Assembly (NCBI RefSeq): GCF_006438825.1
Contig: NZ_RCZP01000042.1
Span: 20,357 to 67,548, forward strand
Direction: 5' to 3'
Source of the DNA: Muricoccus nepalensis
GTDB lineage: Bacteria > Pseudomonadota > Alphaproteobacteria > Acetobacterales > Acetobacteraceae
Length of the DNA: 47,192 nucleotides
In this document: positions 8,451 through 16,764 of the stretch, in pieces
Position numbering within the stretch: position 1 is the first letter of the stretch
How the letters are laid out: each line of letters starts with the position of its first letter
Notes under the pieces: generated by a model
Database searches by the model: none
What the model was told of the DNA's origin: nothing
Seen by the model: only the letters and a program-made list of their open reading frames with translations
Position numbers and translations under genes: made by a program

Positions 8451-8801
8451 TCACACAGCCGCTTGGGACGTGACACGGCCGTCGATGTTGCGCCGCGCGC
8501 TCGGCTTCGCGGCGGACGTGCTGACCAACGAGGACACGGTGCTGCGCTGACGCCGACGGGTCGGAGAGCCACCAGCGACGGCCTCGGCGAGTTGCTCGCG
8601 GGTGGGCACGGGCGGGCGCACGGGAGCTTGGGCCGCTGGGACCACGAGCGACAGTTCCATGAGGCCGGCGGCGTTGCCGAGGATGGCGGCGGACTGCGCG
8701 TCGCCCCTATCGGCCGCGTAGTCGGACAGGCACTGCAGGGTGGCCAGGACCGAGCGCAGTTCGCTCTGGAAGCGGCGGTCGGAGGTCAGGCGCAGCGACA
8801 T
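8451..8801 (-). CDS. Small protein of unknown function
   Basis: A 116-aa protein with a helical N-terminal half (FQSELRSVLATLQCLSDYAADRGDAQSAAILGNAAGLMEL) and a low-complexity, arginine/serine-rich C-terminal half. No family is recognised. An overlapping plus-strand frame (8430-8828) is glycine/arginine-rich and much less protein-like, so I prefer this strand. It is divergent from the gene at 8995. Confidence 0.5.
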   Translation of the reverse strand: MSLRLTSDRRFQSELRSVLATLQCLSDYAADRGDAQSAAILGNAAGLMELSLVVPAAQAPVRPPVPTREQLAEAVAGGSPTRRRQRSTVSSLVSTSAAKPSARRNIDGRVTSQAAV

Positions 8802-8994
8802 GGATGGGGCACTCGGGCCAGGGGTTGAGGTGGGCTCTTCAGAGCACTGAAGGTGTATGCAATCTCCTTAACGGATCGTATCGAAGCAAGGCTTCCTCAA
8901 CACGTTGGTTGCAGGGTTCCACATCGTCGCAGCGACGCTGTGCGAGGGTACTCAGCCAAGGCGCTGAATCAGCAAGGAATGGCCTTTTCGTGAG

Positions 8995-9354
8995 GTGCGT
9001 CAGGTTTTGTGGCCTCACGTGACCGTGAGCCTGAGATGTGCGAGGTCTGGTGACAGTTACCGGAACACACCCGACGCGGAGGCGTCCCGCTTGGCTCACA
9101 CCCTGTCCACTCTTCACCAGCAACTCCAGCAGGCGCTTCTCACGAGCCTGGAGATCCACCTCGACGGCTTGGACGATCCGGCCGCACGGCGCGCGGCCCT
9201 CGACGAGGCCTGCGGGCGCCTGAGTAAGCACCTCACTGCTCCCCTCCTCTCCTTGCGCTCCTCCGGTAGCGTGCCCTGGAAGCACCCCGCTCTCATCGGC
9301 GCCGCTCTCCACGCCGCTGCCCAACAGCTCCGCGGACAACTCGCCGACGCATGA
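8995..9354 (+). CDS. Small helical protein of unknown function
   Basis: Up to 119 aa from a GTG. The convincing part begins near residue 33 (LAHTLSTLHQQLQQALLTSLEIHLDGLDD) and continues as amphipathic helices to the end. The start is uncertain: GTG at 8995 or 9019, or a TTG at 9091, are all possible, and the first 30 residues look doubtful. No family is recognised. Confidence 0.4.
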   Translation: MRQVLWPHVTVSLRCARSGDSYRNTPDAEASRLAHTLSTLHQQLQQALLTSLEIHLDGLDDPAARRAALDEACGRLSKHLTAPLLSLRSSGSVPWKHPALIGAALHAAAQQLRGQLADA

Positions 9355-9394
9355 CCGGCCCAGCGTGTGAGCCTCCTTCAGTGTGGAAGTGTTA

Positions 9395-9652
9395 TCAGCG
9401 CAACCCTGGCTCCTCGTCCTTGATCCCGTCGCGAGAGGAGGGTTCTTCAGGAGTTGCCTCAGAGGTCATCCGCGCTACGAGTTCGGCCGTGGCATAGGCG
9501 ATCTCGACCCAAGCAAGAGCCTCCGTTTTCCGGCCCTCCTCGAGCAACGCGTGCATTCGCCGGATGCAGTGGTCGATCGCTTGGCTGCCGTGATCCCGCA
9601 CGAGCGACGATGCGGTGTCCTCCCAAATAGAGCCGTTCGGCGGAGCGTTCAT
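9395..9652 (-). CDS. Small protein of unknown function
   Basis: An 85-aa helical protein: IWEDTASSLVRDHGSQAIDHC, MHALLEEGRKTEALAWVEIAYATAELV, then an acidic tail. The pattern of an N-terminal helix with HG-QA followed by a second helix occurs in small alphaproteobacterial proteins of unknown role. GGAGG lies eight bases before the ATG at 9652 and only two before an ATG two codons earlier, so the Shine-Dalgarno spacing decides for 9652. The frame extends upstream but is not needed. Confidence 0.6.
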   Translation of the reverse strand: MNAPPNGSIWEDTASSLVRDHGSQAIDHCIRRMHALLEEGRKTEALAWVEIAYATAELVARMTSEATPEEPSSRDGIKDEEPGLR

Positions 9653-9936
9653 CCCCATGCCCTCCAGACCTGATCCAGCTCTACGGAGCACCTCGGCTCT
9701 TGGACGCAGGTGAGAGCGTATGTTTGCTGGGTGACCCGGTCTCCGGGAGAGGGACTGGTCCGGATAGGCTTCCAACCAGGACCCCGCGAAAACCGGTCTC
9801 ATGCCTTCGAGGTTGTTGCTGAACTGCTGAGAAAGCCGGGCCCCCATCGGCGCCGACCAGGACCCCGACGCCTGACCTAATCTGCAAGCGAGTCCAACAG
9901 GTTGTGAGTTATCTAAGGCGCGGTCCCGTTTAGGTA

Positions 9937-10220
9937 CTGAAAGACATTGAGATGATCGTCATGGAGGACGACCGCCGACGGTGCGCCCGCAATCCCAAAG
10001 TACGGGCCACCATCGACGCGACGATGGTCGTCCTGCGGGCTCAGTTCTCCAGCCTTCGGCGACATGGAGGGAACTGCGCGCGGCGCGCTCAAAATGGTTC
10101 ACCTTGTCGCCTGCATCCGTCGTCTCCTGGGCATCCTCAACGCCCTCGTCTCGACCAGCACGCCATGGCAAACCGCTTGATCAACAAGACGGTCGCTCAG
10201 GTTACGCCATCTGGCCGGTC
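9937..10220 (+). pseudogene. IS110-family transposase C-terminal remnant, copy A
   Basis: This stretch matches 45751-46036 over its whole length at roughly 90 per cent by eye. Translated, the better copy ends in LKKVVLVACIRRLLGILNAI and SMPWQTA, the typical C-terminus of an IS110-family transposase. Copy A has lost two bases after CAGCCTTC (near 10055), which breaks the frame. The 5' part of the gene and the element ends are missing. It is unrelated in sequence to the intact IS110-family gene at 43853. Confidence 0.65.
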
Positions 10221-10340
10221 GAAATGGGGGGCGCTCCATTCAGCACCTCGCGCACGTCCACCTTGCGAGGTCTGCCGCCATGCTTCGCCGGCCGAATCAG
10301 CGGCGCCACCAGCACCCATTCCGCATCCGTCAGGTCAGAC
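10221..10340 (-). pseudogene. IS5-family transposase N-terminal fragment
   Basis: The minus strand encodes SDLTDAEWVLVAPLI followed by RPAKHGGRPRKVDVREVLNG, the characteristic N-terminal segment of an IS5-family transposase. It is cut at one side by the inserted IS6 element (starting 10341) and at the other by the IS110 remnant. No start codon or catalytic domain is left. Confidence 0.7.
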
Positions 10341-11186
10341 GGCACCGTCAAGTTGGCTGCCCCCCAGCTTGCCCGAGCAGTCCGCCACCGGGTAGTCGGG
10401 TGGGATGACCGCTTCGGCCGCCTGCCCCAGCTTCGCCGGGTATCGCTTTCCAGCGGAAATCATCAGCCAAGCGGTTTGGCTCTATTTCCGCTTCCCGCTC
10501 AGCTTGCGAATGGTGGAGGAAATGCTGGCTTTCCGTGGCATCGTGGTCAGCCACGAGACGCTGCGGCAATGGGGCCGTAAGTTCGGCCAGGCTTTCGCTA
10601 ACGGGGTTCGCCGCCGACTTCCATGCGCCGGTGACAAGTGGCACGTGGATGAGGTCGTCCTCAAGATCAACGGTGTGACGCAGTGGCTTTGGCGTGCCGT
10701 CGACCAGGCCGGGATGGTACTCGACGTGCTGGTGCAGAGCCGAAGGGATAAGCAAGCTGCCAAGCGGCTACTGCGAAAGCTGCTGAAGCGGCAAATGCGA
10801 GCACCGCGTGTCATGATCACCGACAAGCTGGCAAGCTACGGCGCCGCCAAGAAGGAGGTGATGCCTTCGGTCGAGCACCGGCAGCACAAAGGGCTGAACA
10901 ACCGTGCGGAGAACTCGCATCAGCCGACACGACGACGGGAACGGCAGATGAAGCGCTTCAAGTCAGGGGGCCAAGCACAGCGCTTCCTCTCCGCTCACGA
11001 CGGGATCAACAACCTCTTTCATTTTCGCCGCGACCACGTCACCGCCAGCGAGTACCGCGCCGCAAGGGCGCTGGCGTTCGAGGTGTGGTCCGACATCAGC
11101 GGGGTCACCGCGCGAACTTGATTGCCTTGCTCCCGCTGTCGATCAGTCAGCCCTCGTCGCCTTCAGGTAGGCAAGTTGACGGTGCC
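10341..11186. mobile_element. Complete IS6-family insertion sequence
   Basis: The 846-bp element is bounded by 15-bp inverted repeats: GGCACCGTCAAGTTG at 10341-10355 and CAAGTTGACGGTGCC at 11172-11186, identical when reverse-complemented except for one central G/C position. The length and GGCAC- start fit the IS6/IS26 family. The eight bases flanking each end differ (ggtcagac and cttggtcg), so there is no target duplication; the two flanks also carry pieces of different IS5-type genes. Confidence 0.75.
10405..11121 (+). CDS. IS6-family transposase
   Basis: A 238-aa DDE transposase of normal IS6 length. It has the N-terminal helix-turn-helix region (FPLSLRMVEEMLAFRGI, ETLRQWGRKFG) and the acidic triad in KWHVDEVVLKI, LVQSRRDKQAAKRLL with MITDKLASYG, and NNRAENSHQPTRRRER. 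IS6 enzymes move by replicative transposition forming cointegrates. The frame is intact from an ATG and ends 65 bp before the right inverted repeat, so the element looks capable of movement. Confidence 0.9.
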   Translation: MTASAACPSFAGYRFPAEIISQAVWLYFRFPLSLRMVEEMLAFRGIVVSHETLRQWGRKFGQAFANGVRRRLPCAGDKWHVDEVVLKINGVTQWLWRAVDQAGMVLDVLVQSRRDKQAAKRLLRKLLKRQMRAPRVMITDKLASYGAAKKEVMPSVEHRQHKGLNNRAENSHQPTRRRERQMKRFKSGGQAQRFLSAHDGINNLFHFRRDHVTASEYRAARALAFEVWSDISGVTART

Positions 11187-11220
11187 CTTGGTCGAGCAAG
11201 GGGCCAACCTGCGACCCGTC
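11187..11220 (-). pseudogene. Tiny IS5-type fragment
   Basis: About 30 bp on the minus strand encode SQVGPLLDQ, matching the same peptide in the intact IS5 transposase at 15393-16358; the bases ttggtcgagcaaggg are shared exactly. It is squeezed between the IS6 and IS1595 elements. The fragment is short, so chance or a shared motif cannot be fully excluded. Confidence 0.4.
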
Positions 11221-11233
11221 AGCGGCATCATGG

Positions 11234-12267
11234 TTCCTGATTACGCGGCTTCCTCAGCCGGCCACGTCACGGTACGAATCAAGAACATCGAGGTGATTGC
11301 AAAGGGATAGCTGTGGCCCGCAACTCAGTGCAGTTCCAGAAGGGGCTCAGCGGACCCGAGTTCGAGCAGCAGTACGGCAGTGAGGAAGCATGCCGCGAGG
11401 CACTGTTCCGCTGGCGCTGGCTAGAAGGCTTCGAGTGCCCGATCTGCGGCGAGCAACGCCATAGCGCAATCAGGTCGCGCCAGCTGTTTCAGTGTAGCGC
11501 CTGCCGACGGCAGACCTCGCTGACGGCCGGCACCATCTTCGCCGCCACCAAGGTGGCGCTGCGGACTTGGTTCCGGGCCATCCATCACGTGACCCAGACG
11601 AAGCAGGGGATCTCCAGCATCGAGTTGGCCCGCCGCCTCGGCGTGACCCAGAGCACGGCCTGGACCATCAAGCACAAGCTCGGGCAGGTGATGCTGGAGC
11701 GTGACGCCGAGAAGCTGCTGGCCGGTCGCATCGAGCTCGATGACGCCTATCTCGGCGGCGAGCGCTCGGGCGGCAAGCGTGGCCGTGGCTCGCCTGGCAA
11801 GACGCCCTTCCTGGCCGCCGTCGAGACCACGCCGGAGGGCAAGCCGGTACGGCTGAAGCTGCACCGGGTGACGAGCTTCTGCAGCCGCGCCGTCGAGGGC
11901 TTTGCCAAGCGCAGCCTGCATCCCACCTGCGAGGTGGTCAGCGACGGCCTCGGCTGCTTCGCTGCCGACAGCAAGGCCGGGTGCCAGCACACGGTCATCA
12001 AGACCGGCTCGGGCGCGCGGGCTGCTCGCACACCGGCTTTCAAGTGGGTCAAAACCGCGCTCGGCAACATCAAGGCCGCGATCACCGGCACCTACCGCTC
12101 GATCGCGCCCAAGCACGTGCCGCGCTATCTCGCCGAGTTCGAGTACCGCTTCAACCGCCGCTACGATCTCGCTGCCATGCTGCCGCGCCTCGCCACAGCC
12201 GCTGCACAGACCCCGCCGATGCCGTATCGCATGCTCAAGTTGGCTGATGTTTCCGCGTAATCAGGAA
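11234..12267. mobile_element. IS1595-family insertion sequence
   Basis: The 1034-bp element has inverted repeats TTCCTGATTACGCGG at 11234-11248 and its exact complement at 12253-12267, with further similarity just inside (TCAGCC on both sides). They enclose one transposase gene. I could not find an 8-bp target duplication at these boundaries, so the true ends may lie a few bases outward or one flank may have been rearranged. The right end lies 62 bp before nagB. Confidence 0.75.
11313..12260 (+). CDS. IS1595-family (ISXO2-like) transposase
   Basis: A 315-aa transposase starting at GTG with GGGA shortly upstream. An N-terminal zinc ribbon (CPICGEQ ... CSACRRQT, about residues 42-68) is followed by a helix-turn-helix (IELARRLGVTQSTAWTIKHKL) and an ISXO2-type DDE-like domain (IELDDAYLGGERSGGKRGRG; VVSDGLGCF; AEFEYRFNRR). 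These are diagnostic of IS1595. The frame is intact and the stop lies inside the right terminal repeat. Confidence 0.92.
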   Translation: MARNSVQFQKGLSGPEFEQQYGSEEACREALFRWRWLEGFECPICGEQRHSAIRSRQLFQCSACRRQTSLTAGTIFAATKVALRTWFRAIHHVTQTKQGISSIELARRLGVTQSTAWTIKHKLGQVMLERDAEKLLAGRIELDDAYLGGERSGGKRGRGSPGKTPFLAAVETTPEGKPVRLKLHRVTSFCSRAVEGFAKRSLHPTCEVVSDGLGCFAADSKAGCQHTVIKTGSGARAARTPAFKWVKTALGNIKAAITGTYRSIAPKHVPRYLAEFEYRFNRRYDLAAMLPRLATAAAQTPPMPYRMLKLADVSA

Positions 12268-12329
12268 AATAATTTGCCAAGGTAGAACGGCTCTGATCTG
12301 CTGCGACGAGGGGTGGGATCTGGCGGCAC

Positions 12330-13076
12330 ATGTTCGATCTGAGGATCTGTCCTGACAAGGGAGCGCTCGGCCAGGCCGCCGCAACGGCGGGGGCCGAGAC
12401 GATCCGCGCGGCGCTGCAAACGCGGGGTGAGGCGACGATCGTCGTGGCCACCGGCGCCAGCCAGTTCGAGATGCTGCAGGCGCTGACCGCCATGCCAAAC
12501 ATCGCCTGGGACCGGGTGACGGCCTTCCACCTGGACGAGTATGTCGGCCTGCCGGTGACGCATCCTGCCAGCTTCCGTGGCTACCTGCGGCAGCGCTTCC
12601 TAGCGCCGCTCGGCGGCCGGCCGACGCTGGTGGAGGTGGATGGCGAGGCGGCCGACCCGGCAGCCGAGGCCGCGCGCCTGTCGTCGCTGATCGATGGCCG
12701 AACCGTGGATGTCTGCTTCGCCGGCTTCGGCGAGAACTGTCACCTCGCCTTCAACGATCCCCCGGCCGACTTCGACGCGCCCTCCGCATACATCGTCGTG
12801 GAGCTGGACGAGGCCTGCCGCCGGCAGCAGCTCGGCGAAGGTTGGTTTCCCAGCCTGGAGGCGGTGCCGCGTCATGCCATCAGCATGAGCATCCCGCGCA
12901 TCATGCAATCGGCGCTGGTGGTTCTGTCGGTGCCCGACGCGCGCAAGGCCGCCGCGGTGCGCGACGCGGTGCAGGGCCCGGTCACGCCGCTGCACCCCGG
13001 CTCCATCCTGCAGCGCCATCCGAAGGCGCTGCTGTTCGTCGACCCGTCGGCCGCGTCGCTGCTGCGACAGCCGTGA
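12330..13076 (+). CDS. nagB: Glucosamine-6-phosphate deaminase-like protein
   Basis: A 248-aa cytoplasmic enzyme of the NagB/6-phosphogluconolactonase fold. It should convert glucosamine-6-phosphate to fructose-6-phosphate and ammonia, the last step of amino-sugar catabolism. Seen: the phosphate loop VVATGASQFEMLQAL (about residues 34-48), FHLDEYVGL, and the active-site segment GFGENCHLAFNDPP, where the catalytic His is kept. Compared with E. coli NagB, the bases near it differ (Asp141 to Asn, Glu148 to Asp), as in the GENGH-type subfamily. The stop overlaps the nagA start (GTGA). The IS1595 end lies only 62 bp upstream, so the original promoter has probably been replaced or lost. Confidence 0.85.
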   Translation: MFDLRICPDKGALGQAAATAGAETIRAALQTRGEATIVVATGASQFEMLQALTAMPNIAWDRVTAFHLDEYVGLPVTHPASFRGYLRQRFLAPLGGRPTLVEVDGEAADPAAEAARLSSLIDGRTVDVCFAGFGENCHLAFNDPPADFDAPSAYIVVELDEACRRQQLGEGWFPSLEAVPRHAISMSIPRIMQSALVVLSVPDARKAAAVRDAVQGPVTPLHPGSILQRHPKALLFVDPSAASLLRQP

Positions 13077-14143
13077 GCGAAGCGCTGCTCTCGCCCGGGC
13101 TAGTGGACCTGCAGGTCAACGGCTTCGCCGGCGTCGACTTCAACGACGCGGCGGTGACGGTGGCGGCGCTGGACCGGGCGCTGGAGGCGATGCTGGCCAC
13201 CGGCGTCACCTGTTGCCTGCCCACCGTCATCACGGCGCCCGAGCCGGTGCTGCGCGCCCGGTTGGAGGCATTGGACGCCGCCGTAGCCGGCAGCCGGCTG
13301 GGGCCGCTGATGTGCCCGGGCTTCCACCTCGAAGGCCCCTTCCTGAATCCGGCCGAGGGCTATGCCGGTTGCCACCCGCCCGAAGCAATGGGCACGCCAG
13401 ACCCCGCGCTGCCGGCCCGGCTGGAAGCCGGATTGTCACGGCCCATCCTGCTGCTGACGCTCGCGCCGGAGCGGCCAAACGCCCTGGCCTGCATCCGCGC
13501 CGCGCGCGCCGAGGCGCGGCTGGTAGCGATCGGCCACAGCGCCGCGGACTTCGCCGAAGTCGCGGCCGCCGCCGAGGCGGGCGCCACGCTGTCCACCCAT
13601 CTCGGCAACGGCCTGCCGCAGAGCCTGCCGAAGCTGGCCAACCCGATCTTCGCGCAGCTGGCCGAGGACCAGCTCTGCGCCGGCTTCATCGCCGATGGCA
13701 TCCACCTGCCGCCGGCGGCGCTGCGGGTCATGCTGCGCGCCAAAGGCCAGGGCCGCGCCTTCCTGGTCACCGACGCGACGTCCGCCGCCGCAGCGCCGCC
13801 CGGCCGCTATCCCTTCGCCGGCATGGTGGTGGAACGCGGCGCCGACGGCACGGTGCGCCAGGATGGCGGCCGCACGCTTGCGGGGTCCTCGCTCTGCCTC
13901 GATGCCGCGCTGCGCAACTTGGTGGCCTGGGGCGCCGCGACTCCGCACGAGACGCTGCGGCTGGCCGGCGAGATCCCGGCCGCACTGCTGGCCCCGGTGC
14001 TGGCGGCGCGCGGCATCACTCTTGCGCCAAGCGAGGCCAAGTGGTCGCCTTCGCTACGCCTGCGGCGCATCCGCCTCGGCTCCGCCGAGCGGCGCTTCCC
14101 CGACCCATCCGACCATGAACCGGAGATCAGCCAAGATGCGTGA
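13073..14143 (+). CDS. nagA: N-acetylglucosamine-6-phosphate deacetylase
   Basis: A 356-aa amidohydrolase that should remove acetate from GlcNAc-6-phosphate, feeding NagB. The TIM-barrel landmarks are present: SPGLVDLQVNGFAGVDFN, GFHLEGPFLNP (metal-site Glu), AIGHSAADF and STHLGNGLPQ (metal His), FIADGIHL, and LVTDAT (catalytic Asp). It begins with a GTG overlapping the nagB stop, so it lacks the roughly 45-residue N-terminal beta segment present in E. coli NagA; no upstream in-frame start could restore it. The C-terminal beta part is also atypical (see finding). It overlaps the next gene by 8 bp, forming a tight operon. Confidence 0.88.
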   Translation: MSEALLSPGLVDLQVNGFAGVDFNDAAVTVAALDRALEAMLATGVTCCLPTVITAPEPVLRARLEALDAAVAGSRLGPLMCPGFHLEGPFLNPAEGYAGCHPPEAMGTPDPALPARLEAGLSRPILLLTLAPERPNALACIRAARAEARLVAIGHSAADFAEVAAAAEAGATLSTHLGNGLPQSLPKLANPIFAQLAEDQLCAGFIADGIHLPPAALRVMLRAKGQGRAFLVTDATSAAAAPPGRYPFAGMVVERGADGTVRQDGGRTLAGSSLCLDAALRNLVAWGAATPHETLRLAGEIPAALLAPVLAARGITLAPSEAKWSPSLRLRRIRLGSAERRFPDPSDHEPEISQDA

Positions 14144-15335
14144 CCTTCCCCTGCCGCGCCGGGCCATCGTCGGTGGGCTCACCGCCGCCACGGTCCTGGG
14201 CGGGACGCTGCGGCCTGTCCGCGCGGCGCTGCCGCCGATGCCGCGCTCACCCGTTGCCATCAGTGTCATGGACGTGTCCGGCGCCTTGGCGCTGCACCAG
14301 CGTGCCTTCGACGATTATCGCGCCGCTAAGCGGGATGTGGTTTCGCGCATCACCTTCGTAAAGGCGCCGGCGCCGGAACTGGCGGCCAAGATCAAGGCAC
14401 AGCAGGATGCCGGGCGGTCCGACCTGGACTTGGTGCTGACCGGCAGCGACGGCCTGGCCAGCGGCCTGGCGCTGAACCTGTGGCAGCATATTCTGCCCGA
14501 ATATGACGAGAAGTTTCCGAGCCTGGAAGCCAGCTACCAGCCGGCGGCGCTGAACCTGCACCGCGAGCAGGGCGGGGGCTTCGGCGTGGTGTGCTCCTAC
14601 TACCCGTCCGGGCCGCTGCTGGAATACATGCCCGCCCGCGTGGCCGAGGTGCCGCGGACGGCCGAGGACCTGCTGGCCTGGGCGAAAGCCCACCCAGGCA
14701 AGTTCATGTATGCGCGGCCGAGCAATTCCGGCCCAGGCCGTACCTTTATGATGGGCCTACCCTACCTGCTGGGCGACCGTGACCCGAAGGACCCGGTGGG
14801 CGGCTGGGACAAGACCTGGGCCTACCTGCAGGAACTCGGCCAGTACATCGAGAGCTATCCGAGCGGCACCGGCGTCACGATGCGCGAGCTGGGTGACGGC
14901 TCGCGGGACATGATCGTCTCCACTACCGGCTGGGACATCAACCCCCGCGCGCTCGGCATCGTGCCCAAGGAGGCGAAGGTGGCAGTCCTGCAGGGCCACC
15001 ACTGGGTGTCCGACGCCAACTACATGGTGGTGCCGAAGGGCCTGTCGCAGGACCGGCTGGCGGTGGTGCTGGACATGATGGCCTTCGTGCTGCAGCCGAA
15101 GATGCAGGCCTATGCCTATGACGAGGGCTACCTCTACCCCGGCCCGGCGGTGAAGGACGTGGGACTGGATCTGGCGCCGCCTGAGAGCCGCCGGGTAATC
15201 GAGGAATTTGGCCGGCCGGAATACGCCGCGATGATTGCCGACCATCCGATCGAACTGCCGCTGAAGCCCGACCAGATGGTGCTGGCGTTCCGTCGCTGGG
15301 ACGAGCTGGTGGGGTCCCGCGTGGCGCGGCGCTGA
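14136..15335 (+). CDS. ABC transporter substrate-binding protein
   Basis: A 399-aa periplasmic binding protein of the extracellular solute-binding family 1 type. The start has a Tat-like signal (PLPRRAIVGGLTAATVLGG, cleavage near VRAA). Mature features are ISVMDVSGALALHQRAFDDY, GSDGLASGLALN, FGVVCSYYPSGPL and NSGPGRTFMM. I chose the ATG at 14136, which has GGAGA about nine bases upstream; an ATG at 14115 lacks a ribosome-binding site. Its place after nagBA suggests uptake of amino sugars or chito-oligosaccharides. The permease and ATPase genes expected next are absent; an IS5 element begins three bases after the stop. Confidence 0.82.
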   Translation: MRDLPLPRRAIVGGLTAATVLGGTLRPVRAALPPMPRSPVAISVMDVSGALALHQRAFDDYRAAKRDVVSRITFVKAPAPELAAKIKAQQDAGRSDLDLVLTGSDGLASGLALNLWQHILPEYDEKFPSLEASYQPAALNLHREQGGGFGVVCSYYPSGPLLEYMPARVAEVPRTAEDLLAWAKAHPGKFMYARPSNSGPGRTFMMGLPYLLGDRDPKDPVGGWDKTWAYLQELGQYIESYPSGTGVTMRELGDGSRDMIVSTTGWDINPRALGIVPKEAKVAVLQGHHWVSDANYMVVPKGLSQDRLAVVLDMMAFVLQPKMQAYAYDEGYLYPGPAVKDVGLDLAPPESRRVIEEFGRPEYAAMIADHPIELPLKPDQMVLAFRRWDELVGSRVARR

Positions 15336-15337
15336 GG

Positions 15338-16444
15338 GACTGCGTTGCACGGACCAGCCTGCAAGCGCAGTGAGGCGCGGAGGCATCCGGGATCATGGGA
15401 CGCGGACATACTCCGGGCGTCCAAGCTTAAGCATGCGGTTCAGCACACCTACAGCGATGGTCACCTCCGTCGCACGGCGCCCGCTGGTGCGCGAACGCAG
15501 CGCGCCGCCAATAACGCGTTTGAACCTGCTCATGTCCGCTTCGACAAGAGCGCGCCAGTTGTAGCCAGACACCTTCTGCCAGCCCATGCGTCCGCGCTCG
15601 GCGATGGCCCGGAGGTGATGGTCGCGCTGGGTGGGCGCCGTCTCGGCCGTGGCGCTCGGTACGGCACCCGATCGTGGCGGCACGATTACCACAGCATCGG
15701 GGTGCCGCGCAGCGACCTCACCATAGACGCCGTCCTGGTCGTAGGCGCCGTCGGCGGTGAACGAGGCGATTGGGTCCGCAACCTGGTCGAGCAAGGGACC
15801 GACCTGCGAGGCGTCATCGACGTCGTTCGTCGTCAGGGTGGACGCGACGATCCGCCCGGTGTCGGCATCCACGCCGATGTGCAGCTTGCGCCACGATCGG
15901 CGCGTCCTGCTCCCGTGCTTCTCGACCAGCCACTCGCCTGGGCCACATAGCCGCAGCCCTGTGCTGTCCACCAGCAGGTGTATGGGGCGCGTGCCAGCGC
16001 GAGCCTGCGGCACCTCCAGCGTCTCGGCCCGGCGGCTGAGGGTGCTGTGGTCCGGCACGGGCAGGTCGAGACCGAGCAGAGCAATGATCGAGCCAATCAG
16101 GCCTTCGGTCTGGCGCAAGGCCAGGCGAAACACGGCCCGAAGTGTCAGGGCCGTGGAGATGGCCAACTCCGAATAGCGGGGTTGGCCGCCCTGCGTGGTC
16201 CGGGGCTCGGCCTTCCAGGCCGCAATCGCCGCCTCCGTGAACCAGACGGTTAGACTGCCGCGCGCGCGGAGTGCGGCATCGTACGCCGCCCAATTCGTCG
16301 CCCGGAACCTTGGCTTCGGAATACGGTGACGGCAGTCGGCATTCGCCTTGAAGGGCAAGCTGGGCTCTCCGGAAGGATGACAGGCCGTCGGCCCTCAGGA
16401 ACCTAAGCCAACCAGCCCGCTAGGCCGATCCGTGCAACACAGTC
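15338..16444. mobile_element. IS5-family insertion sequence (IS903-like group)
   Basis: An element of about 1.1 kb with 16-bp inverted repeats: GACTGCGTTGCACGGA at 15338-15353 and TCCGTGCAACACAGTC at 16429-16444 (one mismatch). It carries one intact minus-strand transposase. No clear target duplication is seen. Its left end lies just after the stop of the solute-binding protein gene, so it separates that gene from whatever followed. Confidence 0.75.
15393..16358 (-). CDS. IS5-family transposase
   Basis: A 321-aa DDE transposase, complete. N-terminal part: RARGSLTVWFTEAAIAAWKAE, GGQPRYSELAISTALTLRAV and FRLALRQTEGLIGSI. Catalytic acidic residues are expected in LLVDSTGLRL, SFTADGAYD and NWRALVEADMSRFK. 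This sequence style is the IS5 family, IS903-like group. A small piece of a similar gene survives at 11187-11220. Nothing suggests inactivation. Confidence 0.92.
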   Translation of the reverse strand: MPFKANADCRHRIPKPRFRATNWAAYDAALRARGSLTVWFTEAAIAAWKAEPRTTQGGQPRYSELAISTALTLRAVFRLALRQTEGLIGSIIALLGLDLPVPDHSTLSRRAETLEVPQARAGTRPIHLLVDSTGLRLCGPGEWLVEKHGSRTRRSWRKLHIGVDADTGRIVASTLTTNDVDDASQVGPLLDQVADPIASFTADGAYDQDGVYGEVAARHPDAVVIVPPRSGAVPSATAETAPTQRDHHLRAIAERGRMGWQKVSGYNWRALVEADMSRFKRVIGGALRSRTSGRRATEVTIAVGVLNRMLKLGRPEYVRVP

Positions 16445-16764
16445 ACAACAGGCTTGAACTGGACGATGACGGCGTCGAAGGACGAATATGAGCCATACGG
16501 GGTTTAAGAGCTTCGCCTCAACGGCGCGCATCTGTCGCGCCTATGACGAACTCCGCGGTCACCTTCGCCCTCGCGTACGTCACAACCAACATGTTCCCGC
16601 CAACCGCATGCGCTTGCTTCATCTCCGTCGTGCGGCCACCGTGCTCGCCATTCTCTCGGTAGGGTATGGCAGACAACCTCAGACGGCACGCGACGGCATT
16701 TCTGGCGCAAGAGCTGACAGAGCCCTGAGCCACGTCTGACAGGTTGCGGTTAGGCACTCAGGGA
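16445..16764. other. Intergenic region, possible IS-associated remnant
   Basis: These 320 bp follow the IS5 right end and precede the UAAP2 gene stop. Minus-strand peptides such as FDAVIVQFKPVV and MLVVTYARAKVTAEFV occur in two different frames; I recall such strings from degenerate IS-flanking sequence in related genomes. No intact gene is supported. Confidence 0.3.
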
